Assembly (NCBI RefSeq): GCF_001687565.2 | Contig: NZ_CP016534.2 | Location: 1,926,501 to 1,990,500 of the forward strand | Direction: 5' to 3' | Origin: Planococcus antarcticus DSM 14505 | Lineage (GTDB): Bacteria > Bacillota > Bacilli > Bacillales_A > Planococcaceae | DNA: 64,000 bases | Shown here: positions 26,870 to 36,331 of the stretch, piece by piece | How the letters are laid out: each line of letters opens with the position of its first letter | How positions within the stretch are numbered: position 1 is the first letter of the stretch | Program-made: the position numbers and the translations under genes | The notes under the pieces: generated by a model | Told to the model about the DNA's origin: nothing | The model's database searches: none | What the model saw: only the letters and a program-made list of their open reading frames with translations

Positions 26870-29797
26870 ATGTCCATTATAATTAACGGTTCCCCCATTG
26901 AATTCGAACAGGGAAAAACCATTTTGCAGGTGATCAACGAAGAAAAGATTCTGCATCCACAAATCTGTTATATGCCCGAAGTCGATCCGATTGAAACCTG
27001 TGATACGTGTATTGTCGAAGTTGACGGCAAGCTTGTTCGCGCTTGTTCAACTCTCGCTGCTGGCGGCATGGAAGTTCAACTCGCTTCGCCGCGTGCCAAA
27101 GAAGCACAGACTGAAGCCATGGACCGGATTCTTGAAAACCATTTGCTTTACTGTACGGTTTGCGACAATAACAACGGAAACTGCAAAATCCACAATACTG
27201 TCGACATGATGGAAGTCGAGCATCAAAAATATCCTTTTGAGCCAAAATGCTCGGTTGATGAAGTCGACTTAACCAATCCGTTTTACCGCTACGACCCGAA
27301 TCAGTGCATCGCCTGCGGCCAATGTGTAGAGGTCTGTCAGAACTTGCAGGTCAATGAAACCTTGACGATGGACTGGTCACGCGACCGTCCGATTGTTCTT
27401 TGGGATGGCGGCGCAAAAATCAACGACTCTTCTTGCGTCAGCTGTGGCCAATGCGTAACCGCTTGCCCATGCAACGCTTTGATGGAAACATCAATGCTTG
27501 GTGAAGCTGGCTTTATGACGGCAATTCCTGAAAAAATTATGACACCGATGATTGATTTAGTAAAAGATGTTGAGCCAGGTTATAGCGGTATTTTGGCTAT
27601 TTCGGATGCTGAAGCGAAGATGCGTGAAACACGCACGAAAAAAACCAAAACGGTTTGTACGTTCTGTGGCGTCGGCTGCTCATTTGAAATTTGGACAAAA
27701 GATCGCGAAATCCTAAAAATCCAGCCGGTGTCAGAAGCTCCAGCAAATCAAATTTCCACGTGTGTCAAAGGGAAGTTCGGCTGGGATTTCGTCAATAGTG
27801 AAGAACGGATCACCACTCCTTTGATCCGCAAAAATGGGGAATTTGTAGAGGCTAGCTGGGAAGAAGCACTTGACTTAGTCGCATCAAAATTCAAAGCGAT
27901 CAAAGAGCAAAATGGCAAAGATTCCATCGGTGTCATTTCTTCTTCAAAAATCACCAACGAAGACAATTATGTCATCCAGAAGCTTAGCCGTCAGGTATTT
28001 AAAACAAATAACGTCGACAACTGCTCACGTTATTGTCAATCTCCAGCGACAGATGGTTTGTTCCGCACAGTCGGAATGGGTGGAGATGCTGGAACGATTA
28101 AAGACATCGCCAGCGCTGGACTTGTTATCATTGTCGGTGCCAATCCAGCAGAAGGTCATCCGGTTTTAGCGACTCGCGTAAAACGCGCTCATAAATTGCA
28201 CGGTCAAAAATTGATCGTTGCGGATATGCGTAAAAACGAAATGGCTGAACGCTCGGATGTTTTCATTACACCCAAACAAGGCACTGACCAGGTATGGCTA
28301 ATGGCTGTAACGAAATACATGATCGATCAAGGCTGGCACGACCAGCAGTTTATCGATGACAACGTGAATTATTTCAATGATTTTAAAGAAGTATTAAACC
28401 AGTACACGCTAGATTATGCCGAACAACAAAGTGGTGTCTCTAAAGAAACCTTGATCCGGACAGCTGAAATGATTCGTGACGCTGATGGTACTTGCATTCT
28501 TTGGGGCATGGGCGTGACACAAAACACAGGCGGTTCTGATACATCCGCTGCGATTTCTAACTTGCTGCTAGCAACAGGTAACTATCGCCGTCCGGGTGCT
28601 GGTGCTTATCCACTTCGCGGACATAATAACGTTCAAGGCGCTTGCGACATGGGCTCATTACCAGGTTGGTTGCCAGGTTACCAGCACGTGTCCGATGACA
28701 ATGCCCGCGAAAAATTTGAGCAAGCTTACGGCGTGAAAATCGACAACAAACCAGGCATGGATAATATTAAAATGCTTCAGGCTGTCGACGAAGGGATTAT
28801 GAAAGCTATGTACGTTGTGGGTGAAGATATGGCTTTAGTTGACTCTAACGCCAATCACGTCGACGAAGTTTTAGCAAAACTCGACTTTTTCGTAGTTCAA
28901 GACATTTTCTTCTCTCGAACTGCACAATATGCCGATGTGATTCTTCCTGCTGCGCCGTCACTTGAAAAAGACGGTACATTTACAAACACGGAACGCCGTG
29001 TCCAGCGCTTATACAAAGCTCTTCCAGAACTCGGCCAATCAAAAGCAGATTGGTGGATCGTCCAAGAAATCGCTAATCGCCTTGGCGCTGGCTGGGACTA
29101 TGGCCATCCGAGTGAAATTTTCGCTGAAATGGCAAGCTTGTCTCCCCTATTCGCTAAAGCGGATTACACGAATATGGAAGGCTGGAATAGTTTCCTTTGG
29201 GGCAGCTTAGAAGGCGAAAGTACACCACTTCTTTATGTAGACGGCTTTAACTTCCCTGACAAAAAAGCGCGTTTCGCTTTATCGGATTGGGTTGAACCTG
29301 TGGTTTTCCCAGAGGAATACGATCTCCACATTAATAACGGCCGTTTATTGGAACATTTCCATGAAGGCAATATGACCGATAAATCTCGAGGCATCATTTC
29401 CAAACTGCCGGAAACTTTTGTTGAAGTGTCTCCGCAGCTGGCAAAAGAACGAGGACTTGAAGACGGCTCGACCGTTCGCCTGGTCTCCCCTTATGGTGCG
29501 TTGAAATTGCCGGTTATTGTAACCGGAAGAGTAAAAGGCAACGAACTGTTCTTGCCGATGAACTCAACGAAAAAAGAAACGGCGATCAATTTCCTGACAG
29601 GACCCGCTGTTGATCAGCGTACCAATACACCTGCTTACAAGCAGACGAAAGTCCGTATGGAAGTCTTAAAAGATCATGTGAAACGTCCGTTGCCAAAATC
29701 AAATCCGCGTGATAAAAAACGCACGCCACAATCTGGCATTGAAGTGGAACGCAAATGGGCACGCGAAGGCTATGTGCATTTGACAGATCAACGATAG
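26870..29797 (+). CDS. fdhF: formate dehydrogenase alpha subunit (Mo-bis-MGD, cysteine form, YjgC/YrhE type)
   Basis: A 975-residue soluble formate dehydrogenase oxidising formate to CO2. In order: an N-terminal [2Fe-2S] ferredoxin-like domain (about 1-80), an NADH-dehydrogenase G-type His/Cys cluster region, two [4Fe-4S] motifs (CIACGQCVEVC and CVSCGQCVTACP, about 140-200), a [4Fe-4S] site opening the catalytic domain (TVCTFCGVGC, about 255), the bis-MGD domain, and a molydop-binding C-terminal domain. The residue in the selenocysteine position is Cys389 (SRYCQSPA). The start at 26870 follows AAAAAGGAGG at 7 nt; in-frame codons further upstream fall in the leader. The DUF1641 gene follows after 14 bp. 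Confidence 0.95.
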   Translation: MSIIINGSPIEFEQGKTILQVINEEKILHPQICYMPEVDPIETCDTCIVEVDGKLVRACSTLAAGGMEVQLASPRAKEAQTEAMDRILENHLLYCTVCDNNNGNCKIHNTVDMMEVEHQKYPFEPKCSVDEVDLTNPFYRYDPNQCIACGQCVEVCQNLQVNETLTMDWSRDRPIVLWDGGAKINDSSCVSCGQCVTACPCNALMETSMLGEAGFMTAIPEKIMTPMIDLVKDVEPGYSGILAISDAEAKMRETRTKKTKTVCTFCGVGCSFEIWTKDREILKIQPVSEAPANQISTCVKGKFGWDFVNSEERITTPLIRKNGEFVEASWEEALDLVASKFKAIKEQNGKDSIGVISSSKITNEDNYVIQKLSRQVFKTNNVDNCSRYCQSPATDGLFRTVGMGGDAGTIKDIASAGLVIIVGANPAEGHPVLATRVKRAHKLHGQKLIVADMRKNEMAERSDVFITPKQGTDQVWLMAVTKYMIDQGWHDQQFIDDNVNYFNDFKEVLNQYTLDYAEQQSGVSKETLIRTAEMIRDADGTCILWGMGVTQNTGGSDTSAAISNLLLATGNYRRPGAGAYPLRGHNNVQGACDMGSLPGWLPGYQHVSDDNAREKFEQAYGVKIDNKPGMDNIKMLQAVDEGIMKAMYVVGEDMALVDSNANHVDEVLAKLDFFVVQDIFFSRTAQYADVILPAAPSLEKDGTFTNTERRVQRLYKALPELGQSKADWWIVQEIANRLGAGWDYGHPSEIFAEMASLSPLFAKADYTNMEGWNSFLWGSLEGESTPLLYVDGFNFPDKKARFALSDWVEPVVFPEEYDLHINNGRLLEHFHEGNMTDKSRGIISKLPETFVEVSPQLAKERGLEDGSTVRLVSPYGALKLPVIVTGRVKGNELFLPMNSTKKETAINFLTGPAVDQRTNTPAYKQTKVRMEVLKDHVKRPLPKSNPRDKKRTPQSGIEVERKWAREGYVHLTDQR

Positions 29798-29811
29798 AAA
29801 GGGGATGTCCT

Positions 29812-30291
29812 ATGGCAAGTCCAATAACGCAAATCAAGAGGAAAGAATGGACAACTGAAGAAATCCGTCAGCAAAAGCTTTATGAATTGGAAACCCTGAT
29901 TGCCGAACAAGATCAAGCACTCAATAAACTATTAGCCATCACGGGTGATCTGGATGACGCAGGAGTTCTAGATGCGATACTGGCAATGGTCAAAGCAAAA
30001 GAAGGTATTGCTGAAGTGGTCATGGGACAAGCGACTCGTGTACCGGTAACAAATCTCATCAATAATATGATGGGTGCTGCCGCCGCATTAACAGCGATTG
30101 ATCCCGCATCTACGGAAAAGCTGGCTTCAAGCATGGTCAAAGGGTTAAATGAGGCTGAATCGCAAAATCACAACGGCAAGAAACTTGGAGTGTTTCAAAT
30201 GGTTAGAGCATTCAGAGATCCTGATGTTAACCGCGCGATCAAGTTTGGACTCAATTTCCTAAAAGGCATGGGAAAAGGGTTAGATAAATAG
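29812..30291 (+). CDS. DUF1641 protein (YjgD/YrhD), formate dehydrogenase partner
   Basis: A 159-residue protein of the DUF1641 family, regularly encoded directly after YjgC/YrhE-type formate dehydrogenases. It has a central helical region (LDAILAMVKAKEGIAEVVMGQ) and a C-terminal GVFQMVRAFRDPDVNRAIKFGLNFLKGMGK that is the most conserved part. GAAAGGGGATG lies upstream of the ATG at 29812; an earlier in-frame start lies within the upstream gene. It has no visible cofactor motif. It is probably an accessory or electron-transfer subunit, which is inference from gene order. Confidence 0.88.
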   Translation: MASPITQIKRKEWTTEEIRQQKLYELETLIAEQDQALNKLLAITGDLDDAGVLDAILAMVKAKEGIAEVVMGQATRVPVTNLINNMMGAAAALTAIDPASTEKLASSMVKGLNEAESQNHNGKKLGVFQMVRAFRDPDVNRAIKFGLNFLKGMGKGLDK

Positions 30292-30319
30292 TTTCAACAA
30301 ATAAATGGATTTTCATATG

Positions 30320-30355
30320 CAGCTGCGGCTTTCTTTATAGCCGCAGCTGTTTTTT
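30320..30355 (+). terminator. terminator of the formate dehydrogenase operon
   Basis: An 11-bp perfect stem CAGCTGCGGCT / AGCCGCAGCTG followed by six T, 28 nt after the DUF1641 stop. Confidence 0.92.
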
Positions 30356-31453
30356 GGTTGTATGAAGCATTTTATATTTGGCTTTTCGAGTCGCTTCGGA
30401 CGCTTTGGGCATGGCTCACACGATGAACCGGTAAGTCTAACCGTTCCATCGCTTCGCCTAGCCCGTAGATGCGCCGGCGCTGAGTGATTTGTTTATCGTG
30501 GCGTGGTAGTTTGGTTTACGTGTGTCTTTTGTTATTTGATTTCAGGTAGTTTTAGTCCGCTACGACAAACTCAATTGAGCAAATTTTTTTTGAGCTTATC
30601 TCTTCATCATTCCAGATGCTCTAAAGGTTTCTATTATATAGAAGGAACTGCAAAAAATAAGACAATAATTTTCTTCTTGGATTCAATTTCAGCATTGTTT
30701 TTATTTTTTATTTACTCGAATTTTTATTCTTTGTTTTTATGTTTCTACTATCTTAAGTACAGCCATTTTCATGTGATTCTTCGATTTGTTAACTAGCCAC
30801 TGGCAGGGATATTGGGAGAAATGGCTGCAGAGTGATTGATTTCAGCCTAAAAAACTGGGATTTTTGGATTCTGCAAACAAAGGATGATATTCCGCAAACA
30901 AACTCTAGAGTTGCGCAAACAACCTCCACTATTCCACAAACAACTCCGATTTCCCTAAGCAGGGAGCTAAAAAAACAACAACAAATCCCCCAAAAAAGAA
31001 AGAACTTAAGATTGTTTCCTCATGGCTCGTGGGGTTTAATTTAAAGAAGGCTTATATCCCTTATGGTTCTGAAAACGATGGACGTTTCCATAAATAGGTC
31101 AGTAAGATTCATACCATAAAGCCAGCTACCACAATTGTGAGTATTATTTATTTGTTTATTTATTTAAAGCACCACATCTTTACCGGTGGAATCGAAGGAT
31201 TGGAGAAAGAGAGGATTCTTTCATTGTCCCCCCATTCTCCTAACTCCTCCTCTTTTGAGCTGTGTGTTCATACAATTAAATAGAAGACAGTTCAGTCCTT
31301 ATCGTCGATTAAGCGCTCTCATCACGAAATAATGGTTTTTATCCAATTTTAAAGACATTTCAAACTATCTGTTATATATTAATTAACAAGAAAACAAACT
31401 GTACTAATACAGATTGTTAAATAAATTCTTTAAATCAGAAAGGGATGGATGAC
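30356..31453. other. 1.1-kb region without an intact gene
   Basis: It starts with a GC-rich segment (30370-30500) whose GACGCTTTGGGC and GGCTCACACGATG resemble the core of repeats C and D. An AT-rich part follows, then four 21-bp repeats (30868-30951). Towards aceA there is a dyad CTGTA-CTAA-TACAG at 31399-31412. A 70-codon frame over the 21-bp repeats lacks a ribosome site. Confidence 0.4.
30868..30951 (+). repeat. four tandem 21-bp repeats
   Basis: Four consecutive units of exactly 21 bp share ATTCCGCAAACAA (with variants CTG, CCG, GCG and CCA before CAAACAA) and differ in the last eight bases. In one frame they read as heptads of the form IPQTxxx, but no good start precedes them. Confidence 0.7.
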
Positions 31454-32746
31454 ATGGTCACAAACAAACTTCAACAAATCGAGGAACTAAAAACTAGCTG
31501 GACAGAGGAAAGCCGCTGGAATGGAATTGAACGTCCGTATTCGCCAGAGGAAGTTGTAAAGCTTCGCGGTTCAGTACAAATTGAACATACATTGGCGCGT
31601 AAAGGCGCTGAGCGTTTATTTCGTTCGATTCATGAAGAAGAATTCGTCAATGCCTTAGGTGCTTTAACTGGTAACCAGGCAGTTCAGCAAGTAAAAGCTG
31701 GCTTGAAGGCAATTTACTTGAGCGGTTGGCAAGTAGCAGCTGACGCCAACTCTGCAGGTCAGATGTACCCCGATCAAAGTTTGTACCCAGTCAATTCGGT
31801 TCCTGATGTAGTGAAGAAAATTAACCAAGCACTTCAACGTGCTGACCAAATTGACGGAGTTGAAGGCACAGAAGGCTTTGATTGGTTCGCACCGATTGTG
31901 GCAGATGCTGAAGCTGGCTTTGGCGGACCGCTGAATGTTTACGAACTGATGAAAGCAATGATCGAAGCAGGCGCTTCTGGCGTTCACTTTGAAGATCAGT
32001 TGGCTTCCGAGAAAAAATGTGGACATTTAGGCGGCAAAGTATTACTGCCGACTCAAAACGCAATTAAAAATCTTGTTTCTGCTCGATTAGCAGCCGATGT
32101 TTTAGGTGTCCCGACCATCATCATTGCGCGTACAGATGCAGATGCAGCTGATTTGATCACTAGCGACATCGATCCACGTGACCACGTCTTTATCACAGGT
32201 GAACGCACACCAGAAGGCTTCTACCGCACGAACCCAGGCATTGACCAAGCAATCGCACGCGGCTTAGCTTACGCGCCTTACGCAGATCTTGTCTGGTGCG
32301 AAACGTCTCATCCGAACTTGGAAGAAGCACAGCAATTCGCTGATGCGATCCATGCGGAATTCCCGGGCAAGTTGCTTGCTTACAACTGCTCACCATCGTT
32401 CAACTGGAAAGCGAAACTTGATGAAGAAACCATCGCGAAATTCCAAGTTGAGCTTGGCAAGATGGGCTACAAGTTCCAGTTCGTTACACTAGCTGGCTTC
32501 CACTCATTGAATCACAGCATGTTCGATTTGGCATACGACTATAAAGATCATGGCATGGCTGCATACTCGAAGCTGCAGCAAGCGGAATTCGACAACGAAT
32601 CAAAAGGTTACACAGCTACGCGTCACCAACGTGAAGTCGGTACTAGTTATTTTGACGAAATTTCACAAATCGTTTCAGGTGGAACGAGCTCAACAACAGC
32701 CATGAAAGGCTCGACTGAAACTGCTCAATTCACAGTTACTAAATAA
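31454..32746 (+). CDS. aceA: isocitrate lyase
   Basis: A 430-residue enzyme splitting isocitrate to glyoxylate and succinate, the first step of the glyoxylate shunt that allows growth on acetate or fatty acids. The catalytic cysteine is C189 in the KKCGH motif ([13 protein letters not shown]). [43 protein letters not shown] and [10 protein letters not shown] match the family. The start at 31454 is chosen because AAAGGG lies 9 nt upstream; an ATG three codons earlier touches that site. No malate synthase gene is in the window. Confidence 0.96.
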   Translation: MVTNKLQQIEELKTSWTEESRWNGIERPYSPEEVVKLRGSVQIEHTLARKGAERLFRSIHEEEFVNALGALTGNQAVQQVKAGLKAIYLSGWQVAADANSAGQMYPDQSLYPVNSVPDVVKKINQALQRADQIDGVEGTEGFDWFAPIVADAEAGFGGPLNVYELMKAMIEAGASGVHFEDQLASEKKCGHLGGKVLLPTQNAIKNLVSARLAADVLGVPTIIIARTDADAADLITSDIDPRDHVFITGERTPEGFYRTNPGIDQAIARGLAYAPYADLVWCETSHPNLEEAQQFADAIHAEFPGKLLAYNCSPSFNWKAKLDEETIAKFQVELGKMGYKFQFVTLAGFHSLNHSMFDLAYDYKDHGMAAYSKLQQAEFDNESKGYTATRHQREVGTSYFDEISQIVSGGTSSTTAMKGSTETAQFTVTK

Positions 32747-32823
32747 ACAATCACCAGCTTTTGATTAGCGTCCAACTCTCGTCACGGCATTCAACCCAAA
32801 CTAACCTATTGGAGGAGATCCTT

Positions 32824-32952
32824 ATGAAAACGACAAAAAACTATGAGTCACGCACCAAGAAAGAATGTCGCGAGTGCGGATGCGAAATCAAGGAACGTCA
32901 GCAATCGATCATCTATGAATGTGAGCGCTGCATGTGCAATACAGATGAATAA
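32824..32952 (+). CDS. yhfH: YhfH-family small zinc-ribbon-like protein (42 aa)
   Basis: A 42-residue protein with two cysteine pairs, CRECGC and CERCMC, in the arrangement of a small zinc ribbon. It resembles the Bacillales YhfH family by size, cysteine spacing and the N-terminal basic stretch. GGAGGAG precedes the ATG at 32824. It follows aceA by 77 bp and may be cotranscribed. Function is unknown. Confidence 0.7.
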   Translation: MKTTKNYESRTKKECRECGCEIKERQQSIIYECERCMCNTDE

Positions 32953-32988
32953 CCAAAGACCCACTCGAAATCGAGTGGGTCTTTGGTT
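32951..32988. terminator. bidirectional terminator after yhfH
   Basis: An 18-bp perfect stem (AACCAAAGACCCACTCGA and complement) with a 2-nt centre starts at the yhfH stop and lies between convergent genes. The T-run is weak (CTTTGGTTATTG). Confidence 0.75.
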
Positions 32989-32995
32989 ATTGTAG

Positions 32996-33703
32996 TTAGT
33001 TTTTTCGGACTTTCAGGATAAGGAAGTTCGGACTTTTCATCAGCTTGTCATATTTTTCGGGCTCCAGTTCCTTAAATTTTGCTGTGGGCTCTGGCTCTGT
33101 CACTTGTTCGATTGAAAAATAGGCGATAAATGTGTTGAGAATCTCACTTAAAGGTCTGCGATAAAATGGTACCTGGTAGGTCTTCCCTGCTTTATTCCAT
33201 TGGTCGACAATGAGCTCAGTGGAAAAATACTGAGGTCTGTTCAGCAACTTCAAATCTGTTAGCGGATGATGGATGGACAACAAGAAGCTACCGCTAGGCT
33301 TTAATATGCGATGGAATTCTGCAAAAGTCGTATGCCAATCCTTCACGTAATGTAAAGTCAGCGAACTGACGATCCAATCGAAACTTTCATCCTCAAATGG
33401 TAACCGGTCCTCCAAATCCAAACACAGCACATTAGCACTATCACCAAGATGCTTTTTTGTGAAACTGACCATTTCTGGACTCACGTCAACAGCCGTCACT
33501 ATTGCTCCCCTGTCTGCTAATTGCCTCGAATACCAGCCGGCTGAACAACCCGCATCAAGTACTTTCATTCCCGCCAAATCTGTCGGAATATGCTGCATCA
33601 TTGCCGGTCTTTCGTATTGTGTATTGTACAGGTTGTCCGCATCACCCATCTTTTCGTAGACGCTTGCTAATTCATTGAATATCTCCAGCACTTGTCTTTT
33701 CAT
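32996..33703 (-). CDS. class I SAM-dependent methyltransferase
   Basis: A 235-residue methyltransferase with motif I VLDAGCSAGWYSRQLA (about residues 49-64), VTAVDVSPEMV, and post-motifs LCLDLEDRLPFEDESFDWIVSSLTLHYV and ILKPSGSFLLSIHHPL, the Methyltransf_11 pattern. It resembles proteins acting on small molecules or quinones; no substrate can be named. Its ATG overlaps the stop of the broken acetyltransferase gene by 4 bp, so they were one operon. Confidence 0.85.
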   Translation of the reverse strand: MKRQVLEIFNELASVYEKMGDADNLYNTQYERPAMMQHIPTDLAGMKVLDAGCSAGWYSRQLADRGAIVTAVDVSPEMVSFTKKHLGDSANVLCLDLEDRLPFEDESFDWIVSSLTLHYVKDWHTTFAEFHRILKPSGSFLLSIHHPLTDLKLLNRPQYFSTELIVDQWNKAGKTYQVPFYRRPLSEILNTFIAYFSIEQVTEPEPTAKFKELEPEKYDKLMKSPNFLILKVRKN

Positions 33704-34256
33704 CCTCTACCTCCTGCATTTGCGAATTCTTTTCTCTCAATTTTATAAAGAATATGTCTCTTAAGTAGACTATCTGCTTCTAGCTTAGGATGCTCGAACT
33801 CGCCCACTTTGGTCATGCCAACTCTTTTCATAACGGTTTCTGATGGCTCATTGACTAAAGAAGTAAAGGAATAGACTTCATTCATATTAAGTCGACCAAA
33901 TGCATACGCAAGACAAGCTAATGCTCCTTCAGTCGCATAGCCCTGCGTTTGTCCAGCCGCCAGCCAATTTCTGCAGACCCCTTCCCCTTAATAGCCATAG
34001 TGATTTCCAGCAAACCAATAAAGCCGATGAACGTCCCGTCGCCTTTCTTTTCCACTGCCCACATCGTATAGCCTTTGTCGTCCATATGCGTTTCGAACCG
34101 ATCAACCAGTTGGTTGGCTTGGTTATTTGTCATGGGCTTAGGGAAATACCGCATTACCTCTGGATCTGCCACCATTGCAGCAAACGGATTCCGGTCCCGC
34201 TCTGACCAATGCCTGAAGACCAACCGTTTAGATTCAAAACTATAGCTTATTTCCAT
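33700..34256 (-). pseudogene. GNAT N-acetyltransferase (RimJ/RimL type) with one frameshift
   Basis: The first part (from ATG 34256, MEISYSFESKRLVFRHWSERD) and the second part (GYATEGALACLAYAFGRLNMNEVYSFT... to 33700) are consecutive pieces of one GNAT domain in two frames. The break is one missing base near 33945, in CGCAGGGCTATG, exactly in the acetyl-CoA pyrophosphate loop (R-x-x-GYATEG). AAAGGAAG precedes the start. With one lesion only, a sequencing error remains possible; otherwise the enzyme is dead. The 3' end overlaps the methyltransferase start. Confidence 0.85.
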
Positions 34257-34568
34257 CGGTCGACTTCCTTTCGCATTTGTCTTTTTTCTCGTCATTCTAT
34301 TTTATCAGAAACGGCCATTTTCGTAAGCCGTCCATGTAATTGTCACTTTTAAAGCCATATTCATTAAAAATTTTCATTCCAATCATAATACTGAAAAATA
34401 AAGATTGCAAAATGCATTATTTTTTTGCATTATTATAGGTAGAGATAATTATTAATGCAAAAATATTTTGCAGTAAAGGTTTTATTCTAATTAAGTTGAA
34501 GTTTTTCTTTATATTCCTTCGACGATTTGTTCCGCTAAAAAATTCAGAGAAGATTGGGGCAATAAAAA
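34257..34568. other. intergenic region between acetyltransferase and proline dehydrogenase
   Basis: A 312-bp AT-rich divergent promoter region. I see no gene or clear structured element in it. Confidence 0.4.
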
Positions 34569-35543
34569 ATGATCGTTAAAAACTTCTTTATCCACCTTTC
34601 AGAAAACCAACTTTTAAATAAAGTAGCTCAAAACTATGGCTTCAAGCTTGGCGCACATAGCGTCGTAGCCGGAACCAATATCGAGGAAGCCATTGGCAGC
34701 ATCAAGGAATTGAATGCACAAGGCATCAGTTGCACCATTGATAATCTCGGTGAATTTGTCCACGATAAAGCGGAAGCGTTGGAAGCAAAAAATCAGATTC
34801 TGGGTGTTGTGGACGCCATCCACAAACATCAAGTAGATGCTCATATTTCCTTAAAGCCTTCACAGCTAGGACTCGATATCGATACCGATTTCTGTTTGAA
34901 AAATATCAAGGAAATTGTCGATAAAGCTTCAAAGTACGGTATTCTTATCAATTTTGATATGGAAAATTATGCACGTCTTCAACCTTCCTTTGATCTGCTG
35001 GACGTATTGTCGAAAGACTACGACAATATCGGAACGGTCATTCAATCTTATTTCGTCAGAGCCGAAGAAGACATCAAAAAATACAGCAACTATCGCCTGC
35101 GCATCGTCAAAGGCGCCTATAAAGAGCCTGAAGCCGTCGCTTACCAAAGTAAAGCGGAAATCGATGCCAACTTTATCGAATTGATCGAGTACCATCTATT
35201 GAATGGCAAGTTCACGTCTATTGCGACACATGACCATAATGTCATCAATCACGTGAAGCAGTTTGTCATCGACCATGAGATTTCAAGAGAAAAATTCGAA
35301 TTCCAGATGCTGTATGGCTTCCGTAAGGATATGCAATTGGAGCTTGCAACACAAGGCTATAATTTCTGTACCTACATCCCATTCGGCACAGACTGGTATG
35401 GGTACTTCATGCGGAGACTCGCTGAACGTCCACAGAATTTGAACTTGGTGGTAAAACAAGTATTCACCAAAAAGACCAACACAGCGATCGGCGCCATCGC
35501 TGGAGCATTTTTACTTGGCCGGCTGACAAGCAAAAAATCGTAA
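34569..35543 (+). CDS. proline dehydrogenase
   Basis: A 324-residue FAD-dependent TIM-barrel enzyme that oxidises proline to pyrroline-5-carboxylate. Signatures are ISLKPSQLGLD, DMENYA, RIVKGAYKEPEAVA, IATHDHNVI, EFQMLYGF and the C-terminal YIPFGTDWYGYFMRRLAERPQN that binds substrate. Length fits the short monofunctional Gram-positive form. The ribosome site is weak (TTGGGGC, about 10 nt). A short glycine/alanine-rich hydrophobic tail (TAIGAIAGAFLLGRL) follows the catalytic part and is longer than in B. subtilis relatives. No P5C dehydrogenase gene is adjacent. Confidence 0.93.
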   Translation: MIVKNFFIHLSENQLLNKVAQNYGFKLGAHSVVAGTNIEEAIGSIKELNAQGISCTIDNLGEFVHDKAEALEAKNQILGVVDAIHKHQVDAHISLKPSQLGLDIDTDFCLKNIKEIVDKASKYGILINFDMENYARLQPSFDLLDVLSKDYDNIGTVIQSYFVRAEEDIKKYSNYRLRIVKGAYKEPEAVAYQSKAEIDANFIELIEYHLLNGKFTSIATHDHNVINHVKQFVIDHEISREKFEFQMLYGFRKDMQLELATQGYNFCTYIPFGTDWYGYFMRRLAERPQNLNLVVKQVFTKKTNTAIGAIAGAFLLGRLTSKKS

Positions 35544-35640
35544 ATTACCAGTTCCAACTGAGTCCTGCGTTGGATCCAGATTTGAGATGTAGCATTCCTA
35601 AGACGAATGCCAAAAACCGGTTTTACGAAAAGCAATCAAT

Positions 35641-35677
35641 AAAACCAGCAGACCTTTATGACAAGGCCTGCTGGTTT
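35641..35677 (+). terminator. terminator after proline dehydrogenase
   Basis: Stem AAACCAGCAGACCTT / AAGGCCTGCTGGTTT with one mismatch, ending in TTTTATT. Confidence 0.8.
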
Positions 35678-35696
35678 TATTACATGCCACATCCTC

Positions 35697-36252
35697 TTAT
35701 GAATCTGCTGGGTAAGTCACAGTGCCATCATCGTTTAGTTGCACTTCGGCTCCCCACATCCCGACTTCATGCTCGACAAGGTCAGCCGCTCCTTTCTTGC
35801 CATCGATGATGTACATTACTTAATGACCATTCGCCGCCAAGTAATTACTGATTAGCAAACGATGGCAACGCGATGGATGACGCTCCGAGCAGCAATAAGC
35901 AGTCCGTTTATCTGCCGCTTTACCAGCAGTTCGTCGATGCCTTGATGAAACTCTTCAGTCAATGTGTAATCCGCATAATTATGGAAAGACTGATTCCTCC
36001 AGCCTGCATTTTTGTCTTCCTCCACATCTTTCGACTTCTTGCGTCTGCCGCCAAGTTTCAGGAAATGCTCATAGTCAATTCCTTCTTTATGAAGCCATGC
36101 AGGAAATTCGTCTTTGGAAAACTGCGGCCATTTCCGACTACCCGGAAACGCCCGGACATCTGCTGAGAGCTCAATATCAACTTCTTTCAGCATCGCATCG
36201 CATCAAATAAATCCTGCGAATGGCTAGAATGGCCAATTGTATAAATATCCAT
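35697..36252 (-). pseudogene. DUF488 protein with frameshifts and an in-frame stop
   Basis: The N-terminus MDIYTIGHSSHSQDLFDAM (from ATG 36252), the middle EVDIELSADVRAFPGSRKWPQF to LTEEFHQGIDELL, and the C-terminal YCCSERHPSRCHRLLISNYLAANGH belong to one DUF488 protein but lie in different frames. Breaks are near 36195 and near 35925, and a TAA interrupts the last part (about 35817) before VMYIIDGKKGAADLVE. Three lesions make true decay likely. DUF488 proteins are small conserved proteins of unknown function. Confidence 0.88.
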
Positions 36253-36331
36253 CTAACTGAACCCACCTCCCGATAAGCTATTTCTATTCAATTCCTATGC
36301 AAGAAGTGGTCAAACTTGAACAGTCAATCCA

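Noticed and set aside
28034..28036. Selenocysteine in formate dehydrogenase
   Set aside because: The codon at the active-site position is TGT (Cys389), as in Bacillus-type enzymes.
30503..30796. 97-codon Phe/Leu/Ser-rich plus-strand frame
   Set aside because: The composition is what AT-rich noncoding DNA gives; there is no good start site.
30868..30951. CRISPR-like array
   Set aside because: Units are contiguous 21-mers without unique spacers and no cas genes are present.
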